Source of the DNA: Dastarcus helophoroides
Taxonomy: Eukaryota; Arthropoda; Insecta; Coleoptera; Bothrideridae
NCBI GenBank assembly: GCA_028583605.1
Contig: CM053328.1
Location: forward strand, 34,738,722-34,802,721
DNA: 64,000 nucleotides
Direction: 5' to 3'
Below the pieces are notes generated by a model. That model worked only from the letters and a program-made list of their open reading frames with translations. It was not told where the DNA came from and ran no database searches. Below are positions 1-10,397 of the stretch, piece by piece. The first letter of the stretch is position 1. Each line of letters opens with the position of its first letter. The translations under genes were made by a program, and so were the position numbers.

Positions 1-1100
1 GTTTCGCCTTTGTTTTCTAGAACTGTCGATTAAAAAGATCAAATTAAAAAAATAAATGGAAATAAAAAAGACCAAAAATTTTAAAATAAAAAGTTTTGGA
101 TTAAGATTTTGCGGGACAGTCACAATTTCAAAAAAAGAACTTCAAATTTATTTGAAAAAAGAGTTTTCGAAATGTTTACCCTAATTTAGAAGTCTTGACT
201 TTAAATCCAAATATTCGATTTTTTTCTGAGAATGTTGCTGAAAACTTTAAAATTTCCATAAAAAGTAAAATTTTTCAGAAAGTTTTGTTGAATATATTTA
301 CCTATCTTCCATATTTTAACTTTTTTCTGAGGCTTTAAATTTAAACTTGTATGTACTTTTTATTATTATTTTTCTAAAATTTCGCAAAATTTAGCCTTTC
401 TCTAACAATCTCCTAACTCTTTTTATTGACATGTTGACTTTTATTCTTTAATTATATGCATTTATTCTCGAAATAAAGAGTTGAGACTTGTGACTATAAG
501 AAATTGACAAATATAAGTTTCTTGGAATTTTCGAGTATTCGACTTATACTTCGAAAGCTCAAAATTTTCGGGACTGGAAATTTTGAGATTATTTTTGAAA
601 ACGTGTTTGTCATAAATTTAGTTAGTTTTTTCTCAAGACTTGGACTTTTTTAAAAATGTTGTCTTGTTTCTTGAAATTTGGATATTTTTTCGAGATTTTG
701 AATTAATATTTAAAATTAAAAAAAAAACATAACATTTTTAAATTCAAATTAGCTCTTTTGTGTTTGAAATCTATTTTCTGCTAACATTTAAGAATAAAGA
801 AAAGAAATTCCCTAAAATGTTCAACTTCAATTATTTCCAAACTTAAATTTTTTACGAAAAAACTGAAAATTTAAGATCAATGACAAATTTTCTGAAAAAA
901 TAAACGCAAATTTCAATTTTAAAAGCGTGATTTTAGAAATAATTTCAGCTGTAGCTAAAAAGTTTGTGAATAAATTTAACATTTTTACAACGGATTTTTG
1001 ACACAAAAAGTGCAAGGAGCAAAGGGCCGAACTTGAAAAGGGCCGAACTTTTAAATTGATACCAGAAATTTAGCGAAACCAATTACCTAATATTTATTTT
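1..1100. other. AT-rich degenerate repeat DNA, no gene seen
   Basis: The stretch is very AT-rich and built from variants of AAATTTCGA / TTTTTCGAAA words, the same low-complexity family that fills much of the window. No ORF with coding character, splice structure or RNA gene was found on either strand. Confidence 0.6.
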
Positions 1101-1101
1101 T

Positions 1102-1275
1102 GATGGAACGGACTGGTCCTTGGTTATCTTCAAGAATTGAAATACAGAATTTGTCCCCTGAAACCAAAAAAGATTAAAAACACAACAAAGGTTGCTTTAA
1201 CGCTTTTCGACAGCCAAGCTGTTATGTTCAGAGAGAAACTGTCTTGGTTTCAGGGGACAAGTTCTGTATTTCAAT
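1102..1275 (-). repeat. HG interspersed repeat copy with short fold-back
   Basis: A minus-strand copy of the interspersed HG repeat runs from its distal end (GATGGAACGGACTGGTCC on the plus strand, 1102) to its hairpin part (1201-1231). A second, plus-oriented fragment of the same repeat follows directly. The two make an inverted pair of 31 bp (1136-1166 with 1245-1275) with one mismatch that I could see. Other copies lie at about 2792-3301, 10398-10530, 12173-12254, 40205-40329, 45577-45610, 49379-49490 and 59356-59470. The transposon class is not certain. Confidence 0.75.
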
Positions 1276-2480
1276 CTAATATTTAAGAGAACAGACAATT
1301 TTAACTTCTAAATTCTACTAAAGCACTGAACTAAACACTGTGGCTTGTGATTAAGTCCAAGAAGGTTTCAGTATCGATTTGAATCTCAATGTAGATGACG
1401 TCAATGCATCTTTCGCTAATCTTTTAGATTAGTACGCTTGAAAATGCCAGTTCTGCTGGCGAAATACGTATCGCGTAATTATTTATTTAATTGCCGATGT
1501 GGTAAAGAGGTGAAACATTCTTGGTTCTAAATTCTAAACAAATCGCAGTTTTGAGGCTAAAGTCGAAAAATTGAGAAAAAAAAAGTTTTCAGAATAAAAA
1601 TTACTATTTTAACGAAAACAAAATCATTGCACGTTTAAATTATACATTTTTTAACATGTCACCATTTCAAGTTTACTGTAAAAATCTCGACCCCAATTCC
1701 AAGATCCCGGTTTTAAATCGGAATATCATGTTGGATTTTATGCGGAAATTTTGACTTTAGGTTAAATTTGAAACTGCGATATTTTAGCGAAAATTTTTAG
1801 AAAAAATCATATCGTGAAATTTTTGGAAGATTTAGGAAGTCGGCATCAGGAATTTGATTTGGGATTTCGAAAAAAAATTAGAATACTAGAATCAAAGTGA
1901 AATTTGAAGGAAAAAAATTCACGAAAAATCGAAAATTTGACTAATAACTTCAAAAATGGAGATATTAAATGAGAAAAAGAAAATTGAAATTTAAAGAAAG
2001 AAGTAAATTTAAAATAAAAATTACTGAATAACTTAAACTTGCAAAAAAATTGTAAAGAAAACGGAGTTTTTCTAGCTTGAATGAAAAATACACTACTACT
2101 TTATTCCACAGATACAACACAGGACATTTTTTTTATTTTAAATTCGAAATTTTAGGAGAAAAAAAGAAATATTTAAAGTAATTTTCAGATAAAAGTTCAA
2201 ATTTCAAGAAAAAGTCAAAAATCTTGAAAAAAGATTCAAGTGAAACCTAAAATTTTAATTTGGGTTGAAATTTTGAGTATAAAGTCAACATTTTCTGTAA
2301 AATGTGGAAATTGTGAGTTTATATTCTAATCTAATCTAATCAGAAATGAGAGATGAAGATGAGATGAAAGTTGTATGGAATTGTGCAAAGTTTAGAAAAA
2401 AAATTGAAATTTAAAAAAATGCAATCTTAAGTATGAAGTAAAAACTATTTTAAGTATATAAATTCGACGAATAATAAACC
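1276..2480. other. AT-rich DNA with one hairpin-GAAA motif, no gene seen
   Basis: Mostly degenerate AT-rich words. At 1437-1468 a 5-bp stem (GCCAG/CTGGC) is followed directly by GAAATACG, the same layout as the HG repeat though the sequence differs. A second short inverted repeat (CTAATC/GATTAG, 1416-1432) lies just 5' of it. No coding potential was seen. Confidence 0.5.
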
Positions 2481-2481
2481 A

Positions 2482-2575
2482 AATTTCTTTTGGTTTCGTT
2501 CCGGTTTTTGTTCTGGCGAAAATAACGGTTTTTTCGGTTTTCGGTTCAGTTGCGGTTCGAAGCCCCGAATAGAAC
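2482..2575 (+). repeat. GGTTTCGTTCCGG-type repeat fragment (hAT-like family)
   Basis: Repeated GGTTTCGTTCCGG and CGGTTTTCGGTTC words match the reverse complement of about 24161-24300, where the same family ends in a CAGGGCATTGAAC terminus. This copy appears to lack the terminus. The internal GGTTCGAAGCC resembles a tRNA B-box, but no cloverleaf can be built round it. Confidence 0.55.
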
Positions 2576-2791
2576 TCTACTGGAACTTCCAAAGTTTCTT
2601 TACATCATTAGTTTTTAGAATTTGTTTCCAGAAAATGCAGAGTTTTTTTCTGGTCCATTCCAGATAAATATGCATAAGAGTAGGTCGTAAAATATTAAAT
2701 GAATCTTTAGGTAATTTACTAAAAAAATCACTAAAACTAAAGCTGGCTTGACGCGTAAACATTCTGATGATTAATGTGTTGCGTATGTTTT

Positions 2792-3271
2792 AAAAATTGA
2801 AACACAGAACTTGTCCCCTGAAACCAAGAAAAATTAAAAAACACAACAAAGGTTGCTCTAACGCGTTTCGACAGCCAAGCTGTCATCTTCAGAGAGAAAC
2901 TAACATCTAATCTTAAAATTAACCCTTATATACTAAGAATATTCACTTCGTGCGTGATCGGCCGCACCCGAACGCGCATCCAATCATACACGTCGTTGTG
3001 TCACAATTTCTTATCTATCAACCTTAACTATTTTTAACAGGTTGATAGATAAGAAATTGTGACACAACGACGTGTATGATTGGATGCGCGTTCGGGTGCG
3101 GCCGATCACGCACGAAGTGAATATTCTTAGTATATAAGGGTTAATTTTAAGATTAGATGTTAGTTTCTCTCTGAAGATGACAGCTTGGCTGTCGAAACGC
3201 GTTAGAGCAACCTTTGTTGTGTTTTTTAATTTTTCTTGGTTTCAGGGGACAAGTTCTGTGTTTCAATTTTT
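2792..3271. repeat. Perfect 232-bp-arm palindrome (head-to-head HG repeat)
   Basis: Arms 2792-3023 and 3040-3271 are exact reverse complements as far as I could check base by base, separated by a 16-bp AT-rich spacer. Each arm carries the HG hairpin-GAAA segment (plus 3171-3199; mirror 2864-2892), the CAGGGGACAAGTTCTGTG segment, and an inner stretch with a TATATAAG word. The right arm continues to the family's distal end at about 3301; the left arm stops at 2792. Identity this high means recent formation or gene conversion, or possibly an assembly artefact. A transcript through it would fold into one long double-stranded RNA. Confidence 0.9.
3131..3138 (+). promoter_or_regulatory. TATA-like box in palindrome arm
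   Basis: TATATAAG sits about 40 bp 5' of the hairpin-GAAA segment in the right arm, and its mirror copy lies at about 2925-2932 on the minus strand. If functional, the two would drive divergent transcription away from the palindrome centre. Only the word itself supports this. Confidence 0.2.
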
Positions 3272-3321
3272 GAAGATAACCAAGGACCAGTCCGTTCCAT
3301 CAAACAAAAGCGTATGTTTTA

Positions 3322-3517
3322 GTTTTGGCCCCCGGCTTCCAGAATTTTCGGCAGATAAGGCTTATCGTTTGCCGAATTTTCTGGAACGCTTATCTGTCGT
3401 TTGTTTCGTTATCGCAGCCGCTTTCCCCTTATCAGAACCTTCTAGAAACGTTTTTTTATTTACTAAATTCTACAATTCTATTCTAAATCCTATTTCATCT
3501 ATTTACATTGCGTTACA
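3322..3517 (-). repeat. Truncated LTR fragment, minus strand
   Basis: The segment matches the reverse complement of the 5' half of the solo LTR at 26417-26752 and ends precisely at that LTR's TGTAAC terminus (plus strand ...GTTACA, 3517). The LTR's 3' half is missing and is replaced by the distal end of the HG repeat at about 3301-3321. It is therefore a broken LTR relic joined to another repeat. Confidence 0.75.
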
Positions 3518-4766
3518 ATATTTATACGTAGAAAGGAGTGCAAGCGGAGTTCTGGTGGTATCATCTGACAGGAAAATTTTCTGGAGTCAACTAAAGACCA
3601 CATTCGGAGGACGAAAAGATTTATAACGGGGCAAATAGTTGCATCAACGCATTTGTATCGAAATTAGTGAACCGGATAATTCGGCAATTTGTCCGCTGAC
3701 GAAAAATAATAAATCTAGGCGACCACCAGTCTTCGGGAAACCGAAGCTAGTCACGTGGAAAGTTCGAGTAGGAATGCAAACCGAATTTGTCAAGTAGCGT
3801 CCTTTTCTTCAAACAATTTCCCCTCGCTTTTGAATTTTACAATCAAAGAGGAGAATCGGCAAAGTGAACGTTCATTTGCCTCTGTAAATATTTTAATTTA
3901 AATTTCTGTTTATCTTTCGTTTTCTTTGTCCACTACAAAAGAGGACGTGTTATTAATTTCGACGTTCCGCCTTTAGTAAAAATTCTATGATTGTGAACTT
4001 TGTTCCTGTGGTATGTTTTTCTTCTATATTTTTTTTCTTAAACTTAGCTTTTCATTTTGATTATTTCGTCCCTAAATTGAGTTTTAGCGTTTGGTGTGAA
4101 ACAAAGAGGACATTTTATACGATTAGGTCTGTTCGATGGGGGTACAGAGGATGAAGTAAACCTGCGTCGGCAAACCGTGTACACAGTTGGCTTGGTAATT
4201 TAATAACCACCCCGGGGTGCGGCATCCCTCTCTTGATTCTCGATTCTCAATACCTCCCGTCTTATTGATTTAATAAAGAAATGATCGCACAATGTGCTTC
4301 TATTACGCCCCACAGCTATACCGACTTTTGCCCTCTATCTAAATTTCAACTTCGTTTACTTACTTTTTCCTCTCTCAATGCCGTTTCGACTGAGGCGGCC
4401 TCCTGACAAATCTGTTATGAAATTTACCACCCCAAGGCACACAAACTAGCTATTGTCTCCCCATGTTAATATATCTTTGCAGTATTGCTTTTTTAACCCA
4501 TTTCATCTCACGATATTCCTTCTGCAATATGAATTGTTTTGTTTGGTGTCTGAACAAAAATTATGCTCACATTCAATTTCTGTTTCTTCTGCATCTTGAC
4601 TCAATTTTTGCTGTGACCCTCTAAGAAATATTTCGGATCTGAAGCCCCCTCACATTCAGTCAGGCACTTTCAATCTTTAAGAAATCTAAAAACAATAGAC
4701 ATGTTATTAAATTCTTGGGTTTAGATGAGTAATTTTTTTTATGGATTTTATATTTATTTGGTATTA
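3518..4766. other. Mixed-composition island, no gene recognised
   Basis: From about 3640 to 4700 the sequence is less AT-rich and free of the window's repeat words, so it may be single-copy DNA. No convincing exon, RNA gene or promoter was found. Confidence 0.45.
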
Positions 4767-5314
4767 CAGTCAAACCTTCCTAAAACGAACCTCCTTAGTC
4801 CAAATTCTTCTATATAACGAATTTTGTCAGGGAACGTAGCATTTTAAGCCAAGTTACACGTAACATTATCTCCATTTAACGAACAGGATACCTCCTTACA
4901 ACGAAATCTTGAACCAACATTTTTTAAGGTTTAATTAGTTTTAATAACGGGCTTCCGTTCAAGGAAAGTTCTTAATATCTCATGCTAATGACATTCCAAA
5001 GTTTGATTCGTTTATAATTGCATCTGGTTCAAAATAAGTATATACTCTCTGTATATACTCAATTTTTGGGATACTCCATGTTAATGACTTAGTTTATCCG
5101 CTAGTATAAAGGGGGTTTACAAATTGGGAACACACTTAAACTTGTTTTTAATGCGTTAAATAAGTGCAAAGTATTTTTTAAACAGCAAACATTTTCTAAA
5201 TTCTCTCTTCAAACAGAAATACCAGATTTTTTTAATTAAATTTAATATATCTATATAGGTTTGCTTATACATTTTTAAATAAATGTGAAATATGAAATGT
5301 TACATGTGACTTGT

Positions 5315-5757
5315 GCATGCTACCTCTATATAACGAGACAAAACACGTCAAGCGATCACCTCAAAAACCACTATGTCGTCGATTTTTATGAAACATGGGT
5401 CAAATGAATGCCTATACCAATACTAAACATAGCCCCAAAAAATTTTGAAAAATTTCAATTTTTATTGTTTTTACGGATGTTTAAATATATTAATTACTTT
5501 TAATTAAAAAATTAATTTCTCGGACACTTTTTAACGAAATTTTATGAAAAATTAATGAGAGATTCTTGGTAGTTTATATTTTCAAATGAAATAAACAATG
5601 TTTGTAAATTTATTTATTTTTCTATTTATTTATAATAATTAAATAAACAATTGAATTTTTAACAATGTTCTCATTTTTCGATTTTTTCAAATCTAGGCGC
5701 AAAATGTTCCTCGGGCCTTAAACTATAAAAATCCGCAAAAAAATCTGACTCTCCGGT
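5315..5757 (+). repeat. Left long terminal inverted repeat
   Basis: About 440 bp, imperfect, pairing with 7652-8096. Landmarks shared in inverse orientation include AACCACTATGTCGTCGA, the GGGGCTATGTTTAGTATT segment, AAAGTGTCCGAGAAATTAA, and TTTTTTTGCGGATT near the inner end. The outer start is blurred (CTACCTCTATATAACGAG against CCTCCCTATAGCGAA on the right). Confidence 0.8.
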
Positions 5758-5914
5758 AGTCATTTGTATATTCTATTTGTATATACAATATACTACTGCG
5801 CTGTATGCAAGATGCAACCTGTCGCGTGGCGTTCTCGTGTATAATCCGTAGTGTTGTTATTGTTTTGTGGTTTCGAAATGTACTACTTGCATGTGAAGAA
5901 TTGTTAAGAACAGT

Positions 5915-7559
5915 TTGATACCCACGATGGTACCTATCAATGAGTGTTGTCATCCTTTGAAAAAAGCAAAGCACAATCACGTGCGATCGAATCTTATACT
6001 GATTCAGAAGAAACGAAACGCTAAGTTTAAGAAATTTACTAATTTATACCTGTGTAAATCATGTGAAAAAGCAGTCTATAAGCGTGAAAGCGATTTGAAT
6101 TCAATATCGATAGAAAAAGTAGTTAAAATGAAGGAATCTAAAAACGTTTGTGTGGATGTATGTGCAAAGGAAATAGTAAGCGGCCCAGAGGACTTTTCTG
6201 ACACTGATAATGGAATTCTTGATCCGAATTCTTAAGTTGATGATAAACAAAAGAATTTGCCGTGTATTAAGAAAATCAACGATATTTTGAACGATTTTGT
6301 TGAACCACCTATAAAGAAGCATCCCTCAGATCAACTTACAAAAAAAGATAAACAATCCATCAAGACAATAATACATAATTTGATTGATGGATTGTTGATT
6401 CTGAATATCCGAATCAGATGTTCGTGAATGTTATCAAGGAGGCTCTTTCGAAAGAAGAAACTTAATCCGGAAAAATTAAAGTACTAACCACTCCAGCTGC
6501 TGATTTCAGTACGAAAAAAATTCGTCGAGAGTTCAGTGTTTCACGTCTTATGGCGTCTCAAGCTAAGGCTTTGGCAGCAAATTCTGGATTTGCTTCGAAA
6601 CTTCCGAAGAAAAAAGGAAAGAAACTTTCTGAATCGACACGAGAGAATGTAATGAATTTCTATCTTTCGGATGATACTAGTCGCGTGATGCCTTGTATAA
6701 AAGATAATCTTTCTGTCGTCAAAGATGACCAAAAAATTCGAATTTAGAAAAAACTATTATTACTTAATATGAAAGATCTCCATGAACAATATGAAGAAAA
6801 ATTTCCAGAGGCTAAGATAGGTCTCACAAGATTTCAAAAACTCAAACCACCTGAATGCATTGCAGCAAGTCAAAATGGTACTCACAACGTTTGTGTTTGT
6901 AAGATTCATCAAAATATTTGACTCAAGTTATTGGGCCTAAAAAACAGAATTGAAAAAGCATGAAATTTCTTTCGTTGAAAAATGCGATGATTGGATAAAA
7001 GCTTCAGTATGATAAATTTCAACTCCTGCTTGATTTTTATCGACTTATCGAGTGCGCAAGTATACAAGTTATTATTGAAAGGCTAAAGAAACAACTCGAT
7101 GATAATAATATTGAAGAATCTTCTTACACTCAATAGACCAGTACTGGCAGGTATAGAACATTTAAATTTTTTCCAATTCTCATAATTTGTTTTTCGATTT
7201 TTCATGTATCAACGTGAAATTTCCATTTCAGATGTAACATCAGTGAACAAGTCGTGACTAGTAACGAATTTTTGAAATCTTTAGATTGGCCAGACCTTTT
7301 GAAGCATGATTTTTTAGCCAAGTCACAAGCTGCTTACTTTAATAAGAAGAAAGAATCGGTGTGTAATGGTGAATTCGTTGTTTGTTTAGATCATGATTCA
7401 AATGAAAGCCGATTGGTGGAACGTTTTGCAGATACTAAGACTGTCAAGAATACACGACAGTTCCACAATTTTAATCCCGTAAATTCAGATAATATAGCTC
7501 GTAAGATTTATTCCGAAGATGAAAAAGTTACAATCACCCGAATAACCAAAAAGATGTAA
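5915..7559 (+). pseudogene. Decayed gene of the TIR element, unnamed transposon protein
   Basis: The plus strand between the inverted repeats holds coding remnants in several frames. An N-terminal part (5915-6235) has paired cysteines (ECC, CKSCEK). A middle part (about 6410-6935) has FYLSDDTSRVMPCIKD, IGLTRFQKLKPPEC and GTHNVCVCKIHQN. A C-terminal part (7254-7559) has WPDLLKHDFLAKSQAAYFNK and GEFVVCLDHD. The order and motifs recall a protein family I remember as frequent and uncharacterised in invertebrate genome annotations; the acidic CLDHD segment could belong to a nuclease-type catalytic site, which is a guess. Breaks seen: an in-frame TAA at 6233, a frameshift near 6390-6410, stops near 6463, 6745 and 6919, and further frame loss to about 7130. 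An 81-bp GT-AG intron (7151-7231) precedes the last part. The copy cannot make a full protein. Confidence 0.65.
7151..7231 (+). other. Probable intron in the TIR-element gene
   Basis: ACTGGCAG|GTATAG begins and TTTCCATTTCAG|ATG ends an 81-bp AT-rich segment with a pyrimidine-rich 3' end. It separates decayed coding sequence from the last open part of the gene. Introns of this size are typical of insects. Confidence 0.55.
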
Positions 7560-7651
7560 GCTAATGTCTCGGTGTATGTAGAAAGTACGCTCAGACGCTC
7601 CAGCGTAGAGTAACCTTGTATCGAAAAAATTGATGCCGAGTTACAGAATGA

Positions 7652-8096
7652 GTCGGGGAGTCAAATTTTTTTGCGGATTCTTATAGCTCAAGATTCGAGG
7701 AACATTTTGTGCCTAGATTTGAAAAAATCGAAACATAAGAACATTGTTAAAAATTCAATTGTTTATTGAATTATTATAAATAAATAGTTAAATAAATAAA
7801 TTTACAAAAATTGTTTATTTCATTTAAAAACATAAACTACTAAGAATCTCTCATAACATTTTTGTAACATTTCGTTAAAAAGTGTCCGAGAAATTAATTT
7901 TTGAGTTAAAAGTAATTAAAATATTTAAAGATCCGTAAAAACAGTAAAAATCGAAATTTTACAAAACTTTTTGGGGCTATGTTTAGTATTAGTATAGGCA
8001 TTCATTTGACCTATTTTTCAAAAAAATCGACGACATAGTGGTTTTTGAAGGTGCTCACTTGACGATCTTGGAATTCGCTATAGGGAGGTTTGACTG
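7652..8096 (-). repeat. Right long terminal inverted repeat
   Basis: Inverse partner of 5315-5757. Its outer end, in the element's reading direction, is CAGTCAAACCTCCCTATAG, immediately followed in the genome by TA at 8097-8098. Confidence 0.8.
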
Positions 8097-8880
8097 TATT
8101 TATTATTTAGTATTATCCAAGTTTCAGTTTTTATCAATCTCAATTACTATTGCTTTGAAGCACTAAAAACAAATAACTCTTCCAATTTCTACTGAAACTG
8201 CTTACTAACAACAAATGATAGACTCAAAAAAGAGCATTCGTATTACACAATTCCAATCGTCTCTTCTACTAGGTGTCGACTTTTTTTATTTACATACTGA
8301 TAAATTTACGAATGAAAATTTGACTATACTAGGGTGCTGGATCTTTTTTATTTTTAAAGAAAGAACCAAAGGGTCATGTCAGAAGAACTAGGCTTCGAAA
8401 ATGTCCAAATTTCGTGAATAAGGTGTACATTTTGCAAAAAGAATCTGCTACCTGTATATAACAAAAACCTCTCTATAGCAATTTTTTTTGTAGGATCTTG
8501 GTATTCGCTATAGGGAGGTTTGACTGTATTTATTATTTAGTATTATCCAAGTTTCAGTTTTTATCAATCTCAATTCCTATTGCTTTGAAGCACTAAAAAC
8601 AAATAACTTTTCCAATTTCTACTGAAACTGCTTACTAACAACAAATGATAGATTAAAAAAAGAGCATACGTATTACACAATTCTAATCGTCTCTTCTACT
8701 AGGTGTCGACTTTTTTTATTTAAGTACTAATAAATTTACGAATGAAAATTTGACTATACTAGTGTGCTGGATGTTTTTTATTTTTCAAAAAAAAACCAAA
8801 GAGATGTCAGAAGAACTAGGCTTCGAAAATGTCCAAATTTCGTAAATAAGATGTAAATTTGGCAAAAAGAATCTGTATAT
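8068..8880 (+). repeat. 430-bp tandem duplication of transposon end plus flank
   Basis: The segment starting GATCTTGGAATTCGCTATAG at 8065 recurs 430 bp later (GATCTTGGTATTCGCTATAG), followed both times by GGAGGTTTGACTGTATTTA and about 340 bp of flanking sequence. The second copy stops near 8880. The duplicated unit joins a transposon end to host-side sequence, so it arose after insertion. Confidence 0.85.
8463..8522. repeat. Small fold-back of transposon ends
   Basis: AACCTCTCTATAGC and GCTATAGGGAGGTT face each other across about 27 bp. This looks like a near-empty MITE made of two short ends of the TA-flanked element at 4767-8096. Confidence 0.6.
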
Positions 8881-8932
8881 CATTTGTAGGAAAAAATATA
8901 ATGTTTAAATTCGTTACCTAGAGAAAAGCAGC

Positions 8933-9000
8933 AAAACAAAACAACAAACTAAACAAAACAACACACAAAACAAAACAACAAATAAAACAAAAACTCACAA
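8933..9000 (+). repeat. AACAAA low-complexity run
   Basis: A purine/C-only stretch of AAACAAAACAACA words, diverged simple repeat. Confidence 0.8.
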
Positions 9001-9600
9001 ACTTTTGAGAAAAAAGTGGTGTAGCTAGCGTAAGGCTAGGTGGTGCAGTACATCGGGGCCCAAACTCAGTGGGAACTCAGCCCTTGGTTGGCAAGGCTCG
9101 AATTGACCTCAAGAAAGTTTCTGATACCTTCGGAAACATAAATAATATAACTGGACTTTCCTAGAGAGAGTACCCTGAAAACAAAGCAGTTACAGTGACG
9201 TGCTGCAGTTTTAAACGCCACCAAGAATTTTGATATGATTCAGCAGTGGCTTATTTTGTTTTTTCTTTAAGTTTAATTTACTCGCAAAGGGTAACCCCAT
9301 TATGCTTTCAAAGCACTGCGAGTAGAATGCGGAAACAAAGATAGATGACGATGAACCGCCCTCTTAAACAAGGATAGGTAGTAATTTTTGGGGAAAATTC
9401 CTTTCGGCATCAAGTTCCATAACTTGCAACAGAAATTTGCTGTTTTGGGAAAGCTGATCGATAAAAAAATAACAAATACGAATCTTTCAGACCAAACTAC
9501 TTGATATGAAAAATTACTCTTCTGCTTTTAATTGCAGTGCAATGGAAAAGTAATTATTATTTTTTTTTTCAGAATTTTAACATCTTTACTCAGAATTTTG
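9001..9600. other. Short mixed-composition segment, no gene recognised
   Basis: 9010-9420 is more balanced in composition and is not visibly repeated elsewhere in the window. No exon with supported splice sites was identified. Confidence 0.4.
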
Positions 9601-10397
9601 ATCCCATTCTTTATATTTATAAAAAAGTTTCCTAATTTTAAAGTTTAAAGATTTCATACTTCTGTAAATCTTGAAAAAAACTGAAACAGAATTTGAGTAA
9701 ATAACAACTTAAAATACTCAAATTTTTACTAAACAATTAAGAATATTTAAATTCTAATTCTATGAATATTAAAGAATTCCATGAAGCAAGGGTCAAAAAT
9801 GTCAATGATTAAGCTTAAATTTTGAAAATAAATATGGCTTTTGTTATTTTTTCTTTAGAAGTTTTGATTAGAAAATTTGACTTTTTCCAAATTTTTTTAG
9901 ATGTTTTTCCCCCGAAACTTATTTGTTTAGAAGCTTCAAGTAAAAACAACATCAAAGTAAAAAAGAATCAAGTTTACTCATTAGAATGTTTTAAAAAGAT
10001 TAGAAGTTTCGATTCAAAAATTTGGCTTTTTCCAAATTTTTTTAAATGTTTTTCTCTCGAGATTTATTTGTTTAGAAGTTTCAAGTAAAAACAACGTCAA
10101 AGTAAAAAAAAATCAATTTTACTCAAGATTTTGTGGGAATGTATTTAAAAACAACTGAAAATGTAAAATTTTCTCAAAATTTGCTTTTTAATTTAAAAAT
10201 ATTGATTCAAATCTGGATATTCGACATTTTCCTGGCAAGATCACTCTTTTTGAACAAGTGTTTAAAAAAGTTGTCTTCTTTTTCAAAAATTTGTAATTGT
10301 TATGTTTTTCTAGACTTTTGCCCTCAAAATTTAAGACTCTTCTGGAAATAATCTTTTTCCCCAAAATTTAAACTTTAATTCTCACAGTTTCTCTTAA
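9601..10397. repeat. AT-rich direct repeats, first block
   Basis: A roughly 150-bp segment with TTTTCCAAATTTTTTT and TTTATTTGTTTAGAAG words occurs at about 9852 and 10005. The second copy with its downstream 300 bp recurs at 11150-11420. Short open frames here are by-products of the repeats. Confidence 0.65.

Larger units (their letters stand above)
4767..8096 (+). mobile_element. TA-flanked inverted-repeat DNA transposon, decayed
   Basis: The right end reads ...CCTATAGGGAGGTTTGACTG then TA (8097-8098); on the left CAGTCAAACCTTCC follows TA at 4765-4766. CAGTCAAACCT ends with a TA target recall pogo-type Tc1/mariner elements. A second, longer inverted repeat lies inside (about 5315-5757 with 7652-8096), bracketing a broken gene. 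The left segment 4767-5314 has no partner on the right, so the unit may be composite: an intact-ended element 5315-8096 next to a separate terminal fragment. The coded protein is not a recognisable pogo transposase, so the superfamily is left open. Confidence 0.7.

Noticed and set aside
2550..2575. tRNA B-box-like GGTTCGAAGCC
   Set aside because: No A-box at the right distance, no acceptor stem; it is part of a repeated GGTTTCGTTCCGG family.
3171..3199. Calling the HG stem-loop a hammerhead ribozyme outright
   Set aside because: An extra U after CTGAAGA and absence of clear stems I and III; kept as a finding only.
3177..3626. 149-codon plus-strand open frame
   Set aside because: It runs across the palindrome arm, the HG repeat end and the broken LTR; no domain, and each part is explained by repeats.
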